DNA of 29,646 bases, taken from positions 1-29,646 of the forward strand of contig WHUZ01000206.1 in the NCBI GenBank assembly GCA_015179045.1. Direction: 5' to 3'. The translations under genes and the position numbers were made by a program. The DNA is from Kalaharituber pfeilii (taxonomy: Eukaryota; Ascomycota; Pezizomycetes; Pezizales; Pezizaceae). Positions 10,601-20,151 of this stretch are shown here, in pieces. The stretch's first letter is position 1. Every line of letters starts with the position of its first letter. The notes beneath the pieces are model-generated. The model had not been told where the DNA came from, searched no databases, and was given only the letters and a program-made list of their open reading frames with translations.

Positions 10601-11099
10601 TTACTCAAATGGTAGATAGGTCTCCATAGTAGTTGTTGTCCTTCTTGAAGAAGTATACAATGGTTGTATATTCGGTGTGGAGGTAGTTTGGCTACTTGTT
10701 CAGCATTGCAAACCTTCAGGAATCTTCTTTTCTATTCTGCTAGGTCAAAGATTAATTGTTCAATAGAACTAGTCTAGTATATTCAGACTTGAGGCCTTTT
10801 TTGTCCTATAATGTATATATATCCTTTATGATATACTTCACCTGCCTGCCATTCTTCTGTCATAAAGAGTTCTTCTAGTTCACAAAGCTCAAATTTCTGT
10901 GCCTTAATATGTCGTGTGCATTTCTCATTATCCAATCAGAAATAGTCCATTTCCCAGTTTACATACAGTTGATGATTAGCCAACTACATCATGAAGAGAA
11001 GAGTATCATAGTCATTGCCACTATCTCCCATATTGAAGTCGATGAGTTCCTTATGAACTCAGCCGTCATTATCAGTTAAGGTCAACTAGAGCTTGTGAG

Positions 11100-11436
11100 T
11101 ATACTCCTTCCCTGTGTCAGGTAGAGGTACATCTCCTACTCTCTTAAACTTGATTAGTACTGCTCTTTTGATATAGGGAACAGATATGTTGTTAGATAGT
11201 ATGGAGGTTTCGGCACTGGCATCAATGAGGACTCGGATAGTTATTGATTTAATATTTCCATCTTCCTTCTATTTTAGTTCAGTATTACAGATAATTGATT
11301 TCTTTGTGCGAGGTTCTTCGAGAGGAGGAGGAGGAAAGCTATCTATTGGAAAAAGAGAGGCAGAAACTTCACTGGCTAAGATCTGTCTCTCTAGTTTTCT
11401 AATTCAGATTCATCAAGAGTGGTGATTCAAGAGGCT
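11100..11436 (-). pseudogene. Gypsy-1 protease region
   Basis: The minus strand reads ITIRVLIDASAETSILSNN and continues VPYIKRAVLIKFKRVGDVPL. This is the retropepsin active-site context (hydrophobic strand, D-S/T-G-A, -T-I/FIS). The catalytic motif has become DASA, so Gly is lost. Upstream, VSASLFPIDSFPPPP forms a Pro-rich Gag-Pro linker that stops at 11436, where the gypsy-2a 3' LTR begins. The missing upstream Gag is at 16686 onward. Confidence 0.7.
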
Positions 11437-12166
11437 TATTACGGGTGTGAGGGGCTAGGCTCTACTGGGCGCTGGAAGGCACTGGATGTTACAGCTATGG
11501 AGGTGCATATTCGGTAGGCCAGAGTCGCTATAGAGGCGTATATACTGTGGGCCGGAAAGGCTACAGAGGCATATATATGGTGGGCTGGAAAGGCTATGGA
11601 GGCGTATATGCTACGGATCAAGATGGCTATAGAGGCATATATGCTGCGGGCTGTAGAGGCTATAGAGGCATATGTACTGTAGGCCGGAAAGGCTACAGAG
11701 GCGTATATATAGTAGGTCGGAAGGGCAGCTGTTTTGCATGGAGTGTGCAGCAGAGTGGAGCGATTCATGACCATAATGAGGAAATGATAGGTTTCAGAAG
11801 TATAGAGAACTTAGAACACTGCTTGTATCTTGATTCTTCAACTGTACTATCGCCTATGCTTAAATAGACTGAGTATATCATATATGATTAGGTACGCAAA
11901 TAAAGAAACAGCAATTCAATAATGCCAATAATCATAACAAAGAAACATGTAAAAGTAGTTACTGATGTATGTGCGCATACACTGAGTGCTTAACAAGTTA
12001 AAGACCATAAACAATGACACACACTTCCTTGGCACTTCCCTATTCAAACAATAAAGAACTTTCTGTTAAGTCTCATGGGTGATCAGGCTGCTCTAGCAGC
12101 ATTGGTCTTATGAACAGTTCAGGTAAGTGTTTCCTTACGCAGGTAAGTCTTACCTTAGCCGTAACA
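11437..12166 (-). repeat. 3' LTR of gypsy-2a
   Basis: Read on the minus strand it starts TGTTACGGCTAAGG (12166) and ends CACCCGTAATA (11437), the final TAACA having become TAATA. It contains the 33-bp array at about 11470-11735. It is collinear with the 5' LTR; visible differences are mostly transitions. A 111-codon frame starts at ATG 11774 and runs through the array to 11439. Confidence 0.9.
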
Positions 12167-12178
12167 TTACCCCCCGTT
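12167..12178 (-). other. Polypurine tract of gypsy-2a
   Basis: Immediately upstream of the 3' LTR on the minus strand is ACGGGGGGTAA followed by the LTR's TGTTACGG. A purine run directly before the 3' LTR primes plus-strand DNA synthesis in LTR retrotransposons. The 372 bp between it and the chromodomain stop (12179-12550) holds only degraded downstream frame. Confidence 0.7.
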
Positions 12179-12550
12179 CTAGAGCACTTGTCCCGAGTGA
12201 CAATCACCAAAATCGAGAGCTAACTGTGATTGTGAGCAATATAATTGGACCCAAAGGGTTCAAAAGGCTAATGCTCGTATTGGTGTACCGTATGTGCCAG
12301 GTCCCACACAGATTTTCGATCGTCTGTGGCCGATGGTAAGACTGGTGTGTCTCGAGCACTCATTCGTTGTCAGTGAGCCATTAAAAACCTTAACGAAGAT
12401 CAAAACCCTGTGGGAAAAATCTCTTCATAAGGAAAAGGTACTCATGTCAAAAAATCATCCGAGTAGTTTGGCAATAGCCATCGATACCTTATTGGACCGT
12501 AGGGTCCCGAGGCTTTCTCGGATGTCAGTCATAGAACTCTCTAACAGATT

Positions 12551-13012
12551 CTAGGATCTTTGTAAGTTCCCAATCGGTTCCCAAGTATCTTCGTCTTCGC
12601 CATATCCTTGCCATCGGATTCGGTACTTTACTACCCTATTGATTCGTTTCGAATCAACAACATAGTCGACCTCAAAGAAAAATTCATCGTCTTCATCGAT
12701 TTCCATTTCCTGGGGTTCAAGTCTTTCTCGGAAGGGCTTCAGAAGCGAGGCGTGGATAACTTTATGAAGTCTCATACCTTGCGGCAGAGTGACCTCATAT
12801 GCATAGTCATTGATGACTCTTGAGACGGGGTAGGGACCAATGTATTTGTTGGTCAGGGTTCGATTATTTCCCGAAGTAACCTTTAAGTTCCTTCGATCAA
12901 TAAGAACCTTATCTCCTACTTGGAATTTCCTTGCTTTATCAAGAAACAGATTCGACCGTCTATTGTTTATCTTCTTCAGTGTGTCAGCAATGTGGGTATG
13001 CACTATAGTCAA
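12551..13012 (-). CDS. Gypsy-2a integrase C-terminus with chromodomain (pol fragment)
   Basis: This is the cleanest surviving piece of gypsy-2a pol: ~153 codons without a stop. It opens with the end of the integrase core (TLKKINNRRSNLFLDKARKF), then QVGDKVLIDRRNLKV and LTNKYIGPYPVSRVINDYAY (GPY/F module). HKVIHASLLKPFRERLEP and an acidic spacer EMEIDEDDEFFFEVDYVV follow. It closes with a chromodomain, VVKYRIRWQGYGEDEDTWEP, which keeps the aromatic residues used to bind methyl-lysine (the W of RWQGY, the W of TWEP). The product would direct integration to marked chromatin. The frame's 5' limit is only a preceding stop; the true protein is a continuation of pol. Confidence 0.85.
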   Translation of the reverse strand: MTIVHTHIADTLKKINNRRSNLFLDKARKFQVGDKVLIDRRNLKVTSGNNRTLTNKYIGPYPVSRVINDYAYEVTLPQGMRLHKVIHASLLKPFRERLEPQEMEIDEDDEFFFEVDYVVDSKRINRVVKYRIRWQGYGEDEDTWEPIGNLQRS

Positions 13013-13099
13013 TCTATCCAGCCAGTCTTCAGCTGCCGGGAGGCATAGGTGTTGTCGTCCGAGAGGTAAATGACTTTAGGATCGAATCCATATAAAGAG

Positions 13100-13800
13100 C
13101 GAAAAGGACTGTAACCGTGGTCGAAGTAGTAGTAGAATTGTAAGCGAATTTGGCTAGAGGTAGCCAAATTACCTATCGGTTCTGTCGGTCGTGGCAGTAG
13201 ATATGAAAGATACTATTTGAGAGTCTGTATCACTCGTTCAGAGAGTCCATCAGTCTGGGGATGTGTACAGTACTAAGTCAGAGTCCTACATCGAGTTTCG
13301 AGGTTACTTCTTTCCAGAGGGCTGAGGTAAACTATAGTCACGGTCAGAAGTAATGTGGTGAGGTAGACCAAATTGCCTGAAGATGTTATTGATGAAGGTG
13401 TTAGCGATGTCTTCGAGTTGTCCAGGTGCTTTTTGCCAGTATATATTATTGCATCTTAGTAAAGCGGTCAGTGACAACTAAAATAGCATTAAAACCCTCA
13501 GATTCAGGTAGTTCCCCAATAAAGTCCATGGCTATCTCCTCCCAAGGCTTAGTACCAGTAGGCATTGGCATAAGTCTAGTTTGCCTCGGATGTCGGTAAG
13601 CTTTGGCCTTTAGGTAGGCAGCGTATCTGATGACATAATCAGCTACTTGGTCTTTCTAGCCATCCTAGTAGAAGTTTCGAGAGAGGAGTTCTTGTGTTCA
13701 GTGCATATCCCAGTAACCAGCTATATTACTATTATGGCACTGTTATAATACTTCTAGTCAATATTGCTTAAATACTACAAGGAGTCCTTCATCATTCCTT
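13100..13800 (-). pseudogene. Gypsy-2a integrase core relic
   Basis: Minus-strand fragments are CHNSNIAGYWDMH (His part of the HHCC finger), TQELLSRNFY, KDQVADYVIRYAAYLKAKAY (the Cys pair replaced by Tyr/Ala), PWEEIAMDFIGELPESEGFN with the first catalytic Asp, and ILVVTDRFTKMQ. Beyond ~13470 the frame shifts, but FTSALWKEVTSKL (normally following the second Asp) and VIWLPLAKFAYNSTT are readable. The zinc-finger Cys loss and frame breaks mean no functional integrase. Confidence 0.75.
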
Positions 13801-14006
13801 ACCCATTTGTCATAGTTGACTCCAGGAATATCAGACCACATATCCTCTACTTCACCTGCCTCTTCATCAATTAGCAGTTGCCTATCCTTAAATAGTTGTT
13901 TGATGCTGCCAGAGGTGGCATCACTAGTTCATCAAGAAAGAGCATCTGCTTTGCTGTTAAGCTTTCTTGGAACGTACTTAATGTCGTAGTCGAATTCAGA
14001 GAGTTT

Positions 14007-14297
14007 TTAGCTCCAGTTGGCTTGCCAGCTATTGAGGTGTTGTTTGGTGGTGAAGTACTTTAGTGCGTGATGGTCAGTGAAGACGGTGAACTTGATTCCC
14101 AGCAATTCTATCCTCCATTTCTTATACAGGCAATCAAAGATTGCTAGTAGTTCCTTGTCGTGGATAGAATAGTTTCGTTCAGTGGGAGTCAGTATTCGGG
14201 AGTAGTAATTGCATGAGTGAAGGGTCATAGTTCCATCCTTAGTATGGTACTGGCTTAAGACACTGGTGTGTGCTTGGTCAGAGCAGTCAGTTTCCAC
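14007..14297 (-). pseudogene. Gypsy-2a RNase H domain
   Basis: The reading is VETDCSDQAHTSVLSQYH, LHSCNYYSRILTPTERNYSI, HDKELLAIFDCLYKKWRIEL, FTVFTDHHALKYFTT and LNSWQANWS. It keeps the three acidic positions seen in gypsy RNase H: D of ETDCS, E of HDKELLAI, D of TDHHAL. The stop after NWS falls where a residue of 'R-RW' type sequence is expected. It lies directly downstream of RT in the same frame. Confidence 0.85.
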
Positions 14298-14459
14298 AAT
14301 TATAGGCAGGAATCAATTGAACTGTCGCAGTATAGGGGTACTCATGAACTTGTCTTTGAGTTCCTTTGAAGCAGCTTACTGCTTTGCTCCCCATGAGAAG
14401 GGTATGTTTCTGATCAAGAGTGTAAGCGGTCGAGTTGTGGCAGAGTAATTCAATATGAA

Positions 14460-15255
14460 TCAGCAGTAGTAGTTAGCAAAGCCTAGAAAGGCTTGCACCT
14501 CTTTTTTCTTTGTCGGCTTTGGCCAGTCACAAATGATAGAGAGTTTGGCTGGGTCCATCTTAATCTCAAGGCCATTAACCAGATAACCAAGGAATATGGT
14601 TTCATGTACATGAAACTTGCACTTGGCCAAGTTGACTGCAAGTCCATGTTTACTCAATTTAGTAAGCACTTTTTCCACTATCCTTTAGTAGTCTCGTTTG
14701 GTTTTGCCTCCATAGATTTAAATATCATTCAGGTACCAAACAACTCCATCAATACCATTGAGGATCTTATCCATCATTTCATGAAAGAAAGCAGGCACAT
14801 TGATGAGTCCAAATGGCATGACTGTATACTCGAATAGACCTTTGGATGTTTTGAAGGCTGGCTTCCATTCGTTGCCTGTTTTAATTCATATGAGGTTGTA
14901 GCTATTTTTGAGGTCCAGCTTGGTAAACCATTTACTGCCTTGGGTTTTCTTCAGGAGTTCCAACATCAAGGGCAAAGGGTATTTATTCGGAATAGTCAAT
15001 TTGTTTAGTGCCCTATAGTCGACACACAGTCGGAGTGACCTATCTTTCTTCTGTATAAAAAGGATTGGCGAAGCTGCCTTCGACCTTGACCTTTATATCT
15101 TCCCTGTTGGTAGGTGTTCGTTGATATATCTCTGGAGGGTCTCATCTTCTTTCCAGGTCATTTTGTAGACTGGACCATAGGGAGGCTTCACATTTGGGTT
15201 CTCAAACGGGATTTCATAGTCCCAGCTTCAGTATGGAGGTAGATGGCATGCCTGT
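14460..15255 (-). pseudogene. Gypsy-2a reverse transcriptase domain
   Basis: In order, the minus strand reads YGPVYKMTWKEDETLQRYIN, ASPILFIQKKDRSLRLCVDY, ALNKLTIPNKYPLPLMLELL, WFTKLDLKNSYNLI, EYTVMPFGLINVPAFFHEMM and ILNGIDGVVWYLNDI. The catalytic box is YLND (14724-14735) in place of YLDD, from one G-to-A change, so RT is inactive. The thumb region HGLAVNLAKCKFHVHETIFL and the connection WPKPTKKKEVQAFLGFANYY are well preserved. Only a few stops interrupt it. Confidence 0.9.
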
Positions 15256-15257
15256 TC

Positions 15258-15850
15258 CTACAAGAAAATATGAGAGTATTGCGAGTAGTATTCATATATG
15301 TCAAGTAACAACAGAATATTACCCTCCTCAAGGGTGTTAACATCTTCAGAAAGAATAGAAACAGAAGGCAGATCAACATAGGTACAAGGGACATCAAACA
15401 TGCCATGTTTCAAAATGCCATTAATACAATCAACAGAAAAACTATTTTCTTTTAGCCAGGACAAACCGATGATACACTCCCTGTTGCCAATATCTATGAC
15501 TTTAGCATCAAGGTCGAAAACAAATTCCTTTCTAATGTTACTTGATAGAGGAGTCAAGACAAAAGAAGCAAAGTCAACAGATACCTTATCAGGTTTTCCC
15601 TCAACGCCAATAGAATACACATAATCTAGAGTAAAGGGGACGGAATCTGGAACTGGAATGCCAGAAAATGAAAATGAGGTATTCACAATGAAGGAACTAC
15701 CAGAGAGGAGGGAACCATTACCTTGCTTGATCTTCACAGGCCTTGCTCGTAGCCTTAATCCTAATCTCTTACCTAGTACTAAAGAAACAATTGGTGCCAA
15801 GGCCACACAATCCACAATAGCCCTAACAGTCCTTCCAGTCTTGAATTTTA
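15258..15850 (-). pseudogene. Gypsy-2a protease and downstream region
   Basis: After the deletion junction the frame is open for ~190 codons: SCEIKFKTGRTVRAIVDCVA, LAPIVSLVLGKRLGLRLRAR, then a β-rich retropepsin-like body with NRECIIGLSWLKENSFSVDC (the ILG-WL motif of gypsy proteases), ending at a stop at 15258. The active-site triad expected as DSG/DTG reads DCV; in gypsy-2b the same site reads DYI. Both have lost the motif in different ways, or the family is unusual here. The surviving Gag start on the far side is MLTQEESLTLLLT then stop. Confidence 0.75.
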
Positions 15851-15949
15851 TCTCACAACTCAGAAGGTCGCTCTAGGTGAGTAGAAGAGTTAATGATTCT
15901 TCTTGAGTCAACATTGTAAGGCAAGGTAGGTATAGGAGAAGCGGTATAA

Positions 15950-16680
15950 TGTTACGAGCGTGAGAGGCTATACTCTGCTGGGCGCTGGAAGGCACTAGAT
16001 ATTACACCTATGGAAGTGCATATTCGGCAAGCCGAAGTCGCTATGAAGGCGTATATACTGTGTGCCAAAAAGGCTACAGAGGCGTATATATGGCAGGCTG
16101 GAAAGGCTATAGACACATATATGCTATAGGTCGAGATGGCTATAGAGGCATATGTGCTGTAGGCCGAAGAGGCTATGGAGGCGTATGTACTACGGGCCAG
16201 AAAGGCTACAGAGGTGTATATACGGTGGGCCAGAAGGGCAGCTGTTTTGTATGGAGCACGTAGTGGAGCAGAGTAATTTATGGGCATAATGAGGAAATGA
16301 TAGGTTTCAGAAGTATAGAGAACTTAGAATACCGCTTGTGTCTTGATTCTTCAACTGTGCTATCGCCTGTGCTTAAATAGACTGAGTGCATCATACATAA
16401 CTAGGCAAGCAAATAAAGAAATGGCAATTCAACAATGCCAATAATCATAATAAAGAAACATACAAAAGCAGTTACTAATGCATGTACGCATACACTAAGT
16501 GCTTAATAAGTTAAAGACCATAAACAATAATACACACTTCCTTGGTACTTCCCTATTCAAACAACAAAGAACTTTCTGCTAAGCCTCACAGGTGATCAGG
16601 CCGCTCTAGCAGCATTGGTCTTATAAACAGTTTAGGGTAAGTATTCCCTTACGCAGGTAAGTCTTACCTTAGCCATAACA
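15950..16680 (-). repeat. 5' LTR of gypsy-2a
   Basis: Read on the minus strand it starts TGTTATGGCTAAGG at 16680 and ends CACGCTCGTAACA at 15950. It carries seven units of the 33-bp array (about 15990-16235) and a CTATTTAAGC box where the solo LTR has TATATAAGC. The interior starts TTATACCGCTTCTCC; this does not look like a standard tRNA primer site. A 111-codon frame from ATG 16287 to 15952 passes through the array. Confidence 0.9.
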
Positions 16681-16685
16681 AGGCT

Positions 16686-17860
16686 AGGCTCCATACTTGT
16701 ATCTCTGCCACTTCCTCTTTCTTCTCTATTTTGACCTTCTAGACTTCCTTGATGTCCTTCTTATCGTCTTCTCTCTTCTTCTTGTTTCCCTCTTAGCTGG
16801 TGTCTTTAGGTTTCCAGTCCTTTATAATTTCAGTAGCATAGCATTTGGAGAAGGTATACCCTTTTCTTCCACAGTGAGAGTATTTTCCATCTGCTTTCCA
16901 TTTGGCACTAAGTTCTTTAGATGAGCTAGAAAGGTATGGGCTTGGCTTAGAAGTCATAATTTCTGTATTGTACTTTTTTCCTGAAGTGTTTTTCTCTTTT
17001 GAATAGCCACTAGGCTTATTACTACTACTGTGACCTACAACTTGCATTGTTCACTCATCCCACATGCCTACCACTATTATATATTTGCACTAGGCTTCAA
17101 GCGATTTATTCAGCATTGAAGGCTCTATAAGGAAGAATTGAGCAATGTTTCTCTTTAGACCTCTAATCACCTTGTCCTTAAATATCTTATTATCGTAGTT
17201 CACTAGATAGTTCATTTTTTTTTATAGCATTGATATAGTCTATGATTTTGCCTTTCTGCATGTAGGAGTCTATTTTGTCTTTCATGTTTTGCTCCTGCAT
17301 ATTAATTCTCATTGCCTCTTCTAAGTCAGTCAGCAATTTCTCAAATGTTGTATCCCTTCAAGCCCCTGGACCCATATACATGTGCTTGTTTTAGGTGTGC
17401 CAGTTTGCTGCTTCTTTTGTCAGAGAATGTGATATATATAGGCTCTTAGTATCTTCATGGGCAAAGGTGTGGTAATGTTCCCAGAGATATACCAAATCTG
17501 TTACTTCAGATTTCCATACTTGTAGTCCATCTAAGTTACTGTCTCAGTTTCTTAACAGTAGGAGACGAGCAAATAGAATGTATTGGCTGGTAGTTTCCAG
17601 TAGCTTAGGCATGAATGATGGTCTGGTTTTAAAGGTAGGTTTTCATGGCAGTAGAGGAGGAGGTGCAGGAGTGAGTAACTTGATTGAGAGAATAGTTCTT
17701 ACAGATAATGAAGCTTATGATGATGGGCATGTAGGGAGTAAGTTTACTTTGAGGGTCTTGATCCTATCTTATAGACCTTTTTAAAGTATCTGGTCTGTCT
17801 TGGTATCATTATTAAGCTTTGCCACTTTTGCCTCTAATGTTATAAGTTGTAACTGACCGT
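16686..17860 (-). pseudogene. Gypsy-1 Gag, capsid and zinc-knuckle part
   Basis: On the minus strand the block reads EVTDLVYLWEHYHTFAHEDT, then KLLTDLEEAMRINMQEQNMK and DKIDSYMQKGKIIDYINAI, a helical capsid-like segment of gypsy Gag. It continues to a Ser/Lys-rich stretch and KADGKYSHCGRKGYTFSKC (near 16850). That last piece is a nucleocapsid CCHC knuckle in which the first Cys and the His have both become Tyr, by one G-to-A and one C-to-T change. Right of 16680 the sequence starts with the AGGCT duplication; the frame formerly joined the protease at 11436. Confidence 0.75.
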
Positions 17861-18525
17861 CTTACAAACTGTTGCACTAAAAGGTAGAACTACCAGTGGT
17901 CCCTGGTAGTACAGTCGGGATATATAGAAGTATCTATGCATACGGGCTCTTAGTACTGGTTCATGCCAGGTCTTCAGATATAGCAAGGGTGGGCCAGTAG
18001 TACAGTTCAAACCTTATATATAGTGAACATAGAATACTATATGCAACCTTTGGATTTGGACAGCTTACAGCTATAGGCTAGTCACTGGTTATAAAGTAGT
18101 GTAGTAGCATATGAAATGGAAGCCCTGAAGTGGTAATGGATAGCTAAGAGTTAATATATAGAGAGTTCAGGACATACTCTACCAAGGGGGGAGTAATGTT
18201 ATAATGGTATGATATAGCGGTATGTGAGTATACTCAGAGCAGAGCTAAAATGCAGTGAGCTATGAGATCATATGACCAGCTCACCCCTACTATACCTAAA
18301 GACCTGGTACAAACCAGTACCAAAAGCTCATATGTATGAATACTTCTATATATCCCAACTGTACTACCAGAGGTCACCAGTAGTTTTACCTTTTAGTGCA
18401 ATGGTTTGCAAGATGGTCTTCAGGCATAGCAGGGGTAGACCAGTCACATGACCTCGTAGCTTACTGCATTTTAGCCCTGCTCTAGGTATGCTCGCATACC
18501 ACTATATCATACCGTCATGATATCT
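17860..18525. mobile_element. Rearranged miniature LTR element inside gypsy-1 gag
   Basis: Three pieces of the same ~230-bp LTR occur here in two orientations. 17860-~18000 is an inverted copy of its 3' half. 18000-18196 is interior sequence ending in the purine tract AGGGGGGAGTAA-like run (about 18186-18196). 18197-18414 is a plus-strand LTR starting TGTTATAATGGTATG, and ~18412-18525 is an inverted copy of its 5' half. A phrase like GGTCTTCAGGCATAGC occurs at both junctions (17967 and 18415). The same interior and LTR are found intact-order at 27104-29111. Gag reading continues on both sides, so this is a later insertion into gypsy-1; an ACTTA on each side may be part of its target duplication. 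Confidence 0.75.
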
Positions 18526-18530
18526 AAGTC

Positions 18531-19433
18531 CACCTTGGAATCTTCTAGAGCCTTCTGCTTCTACTCTAGTTTTTTGTATTCGGTGGCTTACTTATTAATA
18601 CGGATCTTGGTGTTCTAGAGCTATGATTCAAGTACAGCTACTATGGCTCTCTTCTTGTCTAAGGCCTTTATGATGGTAGCATTAATATCTTTGGTATATT
18701 CCTTCTCAAGAGTAGTGATTCACTTGGTGGTTTCTACCTACCACTTGAGTTTTTCATTCTCTAACTTTAGTTTATATTTTTTAGCAGTAGTGACTATCGC
18801 GACATCATGGACTGCTTTCTCTTACACTAGCTGAGTTTGGAGTTTGTTGGCCTATTCTTCAGCTTTAGCCTTAAGTCGTACCTTATACTACTGTGTATAC
18901 TTTTTAGTATCCTACTTAAGCTGCTTCTAAAGGTTGATGAATTGCTGCTGCAGAAACTCGACCTATAGTTCCTCATTTTTATTGATGTCCATTTCAACAG
19001 GTAGGGACTAAGGAAGAGGTGCTGGTCTCTTTCGGGCTTTTTCGAGTTCATTGGCAATATTCTGCTTTAACTACATATATAGCTCCCATGCCTATGATGA
19101 GAATTGAGCTATTAGCAAGTTTATGTGCCTAGGGGCTACTGCTTGAAGTATGGGAATAAGAAGAGTGAGCTTCTCTTATCTTCCTGAAACTAGTAAGTTT
19201 AATCTATTCTGTTGGACTTTAATCCGTTCCAGCTCATGAGCATCTTTGATATAGAGCTGTTAGAAATAAAACTTTACCTGTGCTCTCAATCCTAGTCTAA
19301 GAGTCGTAGTAAGCACTAACTGAGCTAGCTCATTACTATGTTTAGATTCCGCCTCTCTGATTGACTACCAGATGACTAGCTCATTGCTAGCACTTAGGAG
19401 TTTTGAAGGTTCTAAGAGGTCGTATCCAGACAT
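18531..19433 (-). pseudogene. Gypsy-1 Gag, N-terminal coiled-coil part
   Basis: The frame begins at ATG 19433 with MSGYDLLEPSKLLSASNELV, about 140 bp inside the putative 5' LTR end. If in-frame stops are read as their likely Gln/Trp ancestors, the segment is one long frame of ~300 residues, almost wholly helical and rich in Lys, Glu and Gln: RLKAKAEE, LQTQLV, KYKLKLENEKLK, TTLEKEYTKDI and similar. It resembles a coiled coil, presumably for Gag self-assembly. It has no membrane segment or enzyme motif. Every stop I checked is TAG, TAA or TGA at a site where CAG, CAA or TGG fits. Downstream it is interrupted by the miniature LTR composite. Confidence 0.7.
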
Positions 19434-19575
19434 TGTGCTAGTATTTTATAAGAAGGTGAAACAAAGCCTAATAAATATAGTATTATGGAGTATATAAGAT
19501 AGGCCATCTACTAATTAACTAAGTAAAGAGTCACTATAGAAATGAAGTAGTTAAGAAGTAAATAAGCATTATATT

Positions 19576-20134
19576 TGTTAGGGTCGAGTTTTGAGTTCTT
19601 GCCCCTCTAACTCCAGTAGGTCTGGCTTCTCATTTATACAGAAGTAGTTCTTTTAGGACAATATAGTTAATCTAGTTCAAACAGTACTTGAGGATCAAGC
19701 CAGGCTCTGTAAATGCTAAGTAGAAACAGCCTTAACAGTTGACCAACTTATATATGAAAATAATACGATATTGATAAGAAATCCGAAATGCCTTAATACA
19801 GATCTTATGCTAATAATAATCATAACTCTAGCACCTATGTGAAAGACTTAATGCAGATCTCCAACAATTATAACTTCAGTGCCTATGCAAAAGACAACAA
19901 ATAAAACAGAAGAGGTTATTGTACAATACCTTTTGTGAAATAGGACTGCCAATTATAGTTAGTAAGCAAGATTACTAATCTTAGCAGTTACTTACACTTT
20001 CCTGTGCAACCTATTACTAGTAGCCTACTTGTTAGTATTAGCTAGATATCTTAGTAGGAGTACTGAGGTAGTAATACCTCTTGATGATACTTCAGTGAGA
20101 CGTTTATATGGTATAATAGGTTACTTCTGTAACA
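19576..20134 (-). repeat. Probable 5' LTR of gypsy-1
   Basis: On the minus strand this 559-bp block begins TGTTACAGAAGTAACC at 20134 and ends CTCGACCCTAACA at 19576, so it has the 5-bp TGTTA/TAACA ends of a gypsy LTR. It lies ~140 bp upstream of the gypsy-1 Gag start, and a TATA-like CATATATAAG sits near 19750. It does not resemble the gypsy-2 LTRs. No second copy was found near 7100-7790, so the assignment rests on ends and position only. An 17-bp spacer (20135-20151) separates it from gypsy-2b. Confidence 0.55.
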
Positions 20135-20151
20135 GTCAGTTATTGGTTGAG

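Larger units (their letters stand above)
7800..11436 (-). mobile_element. Gypsy-1 chromovirus, pol portion (degenerate)
   Basis: The minus strand of this block encodes, in order, protease, reverse transcriptase, RNase H, integrase and chromodomain, the standard Ty3/gypsy chromovirus order. Its upstream half (Gag and probable 5' LTR) resumes at 16686-20134, beyond the inserted gypsy-2a element; the junction carries the AGGCT duplication of that insertion. Many in-frame TAG/TAA codons occupy expected Gln or Trp sites and several catalytic Asp codons read Asn, as expected from RIP-type C-to-T and G-to-A change. The element is dead. The 3' LTR was not found. Confidence 0.85.
11437..16680 (-). mobile_element. 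Gypsy-2a: LTR-to-LTR chromovirus, internally deleted
   Basis: A complete insertion on the minus strand: 5' LTR 15950-16680 (731 bp), interior 12167-15949, 3' LTR 11437-12166 (730 bp). It is flanked by AGGCT at 11432-11436 and 16681-16685, a 5-bp target duplication. LTR ends are TGTTA...TAACA. The interior begins with a Gag start resembling that of gypsy-2b, but jumps after ~15 codons into the protease region. Compared with gypsy-2b about 1.77 kb (most of gag) is missing. Pol is recognisable from protease to chromodomain with scattered stops. Total length is 5244 bp; an undeleted copy would be near 7 kb. It sits between gag and protease of gypsy-1, so it is the younger of the two. Confidence 0.9.

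Noticed and set aside
11547..11867. Gly/Tyr-rich plus-strand frame (MGRKGYRGIYM...), resembling a glycine-rich structural protein
   Set aside because: It is the antisense reading of the LTR 33-bp array, present in each LTR; a repeat-unit effect is the simpler explanation.
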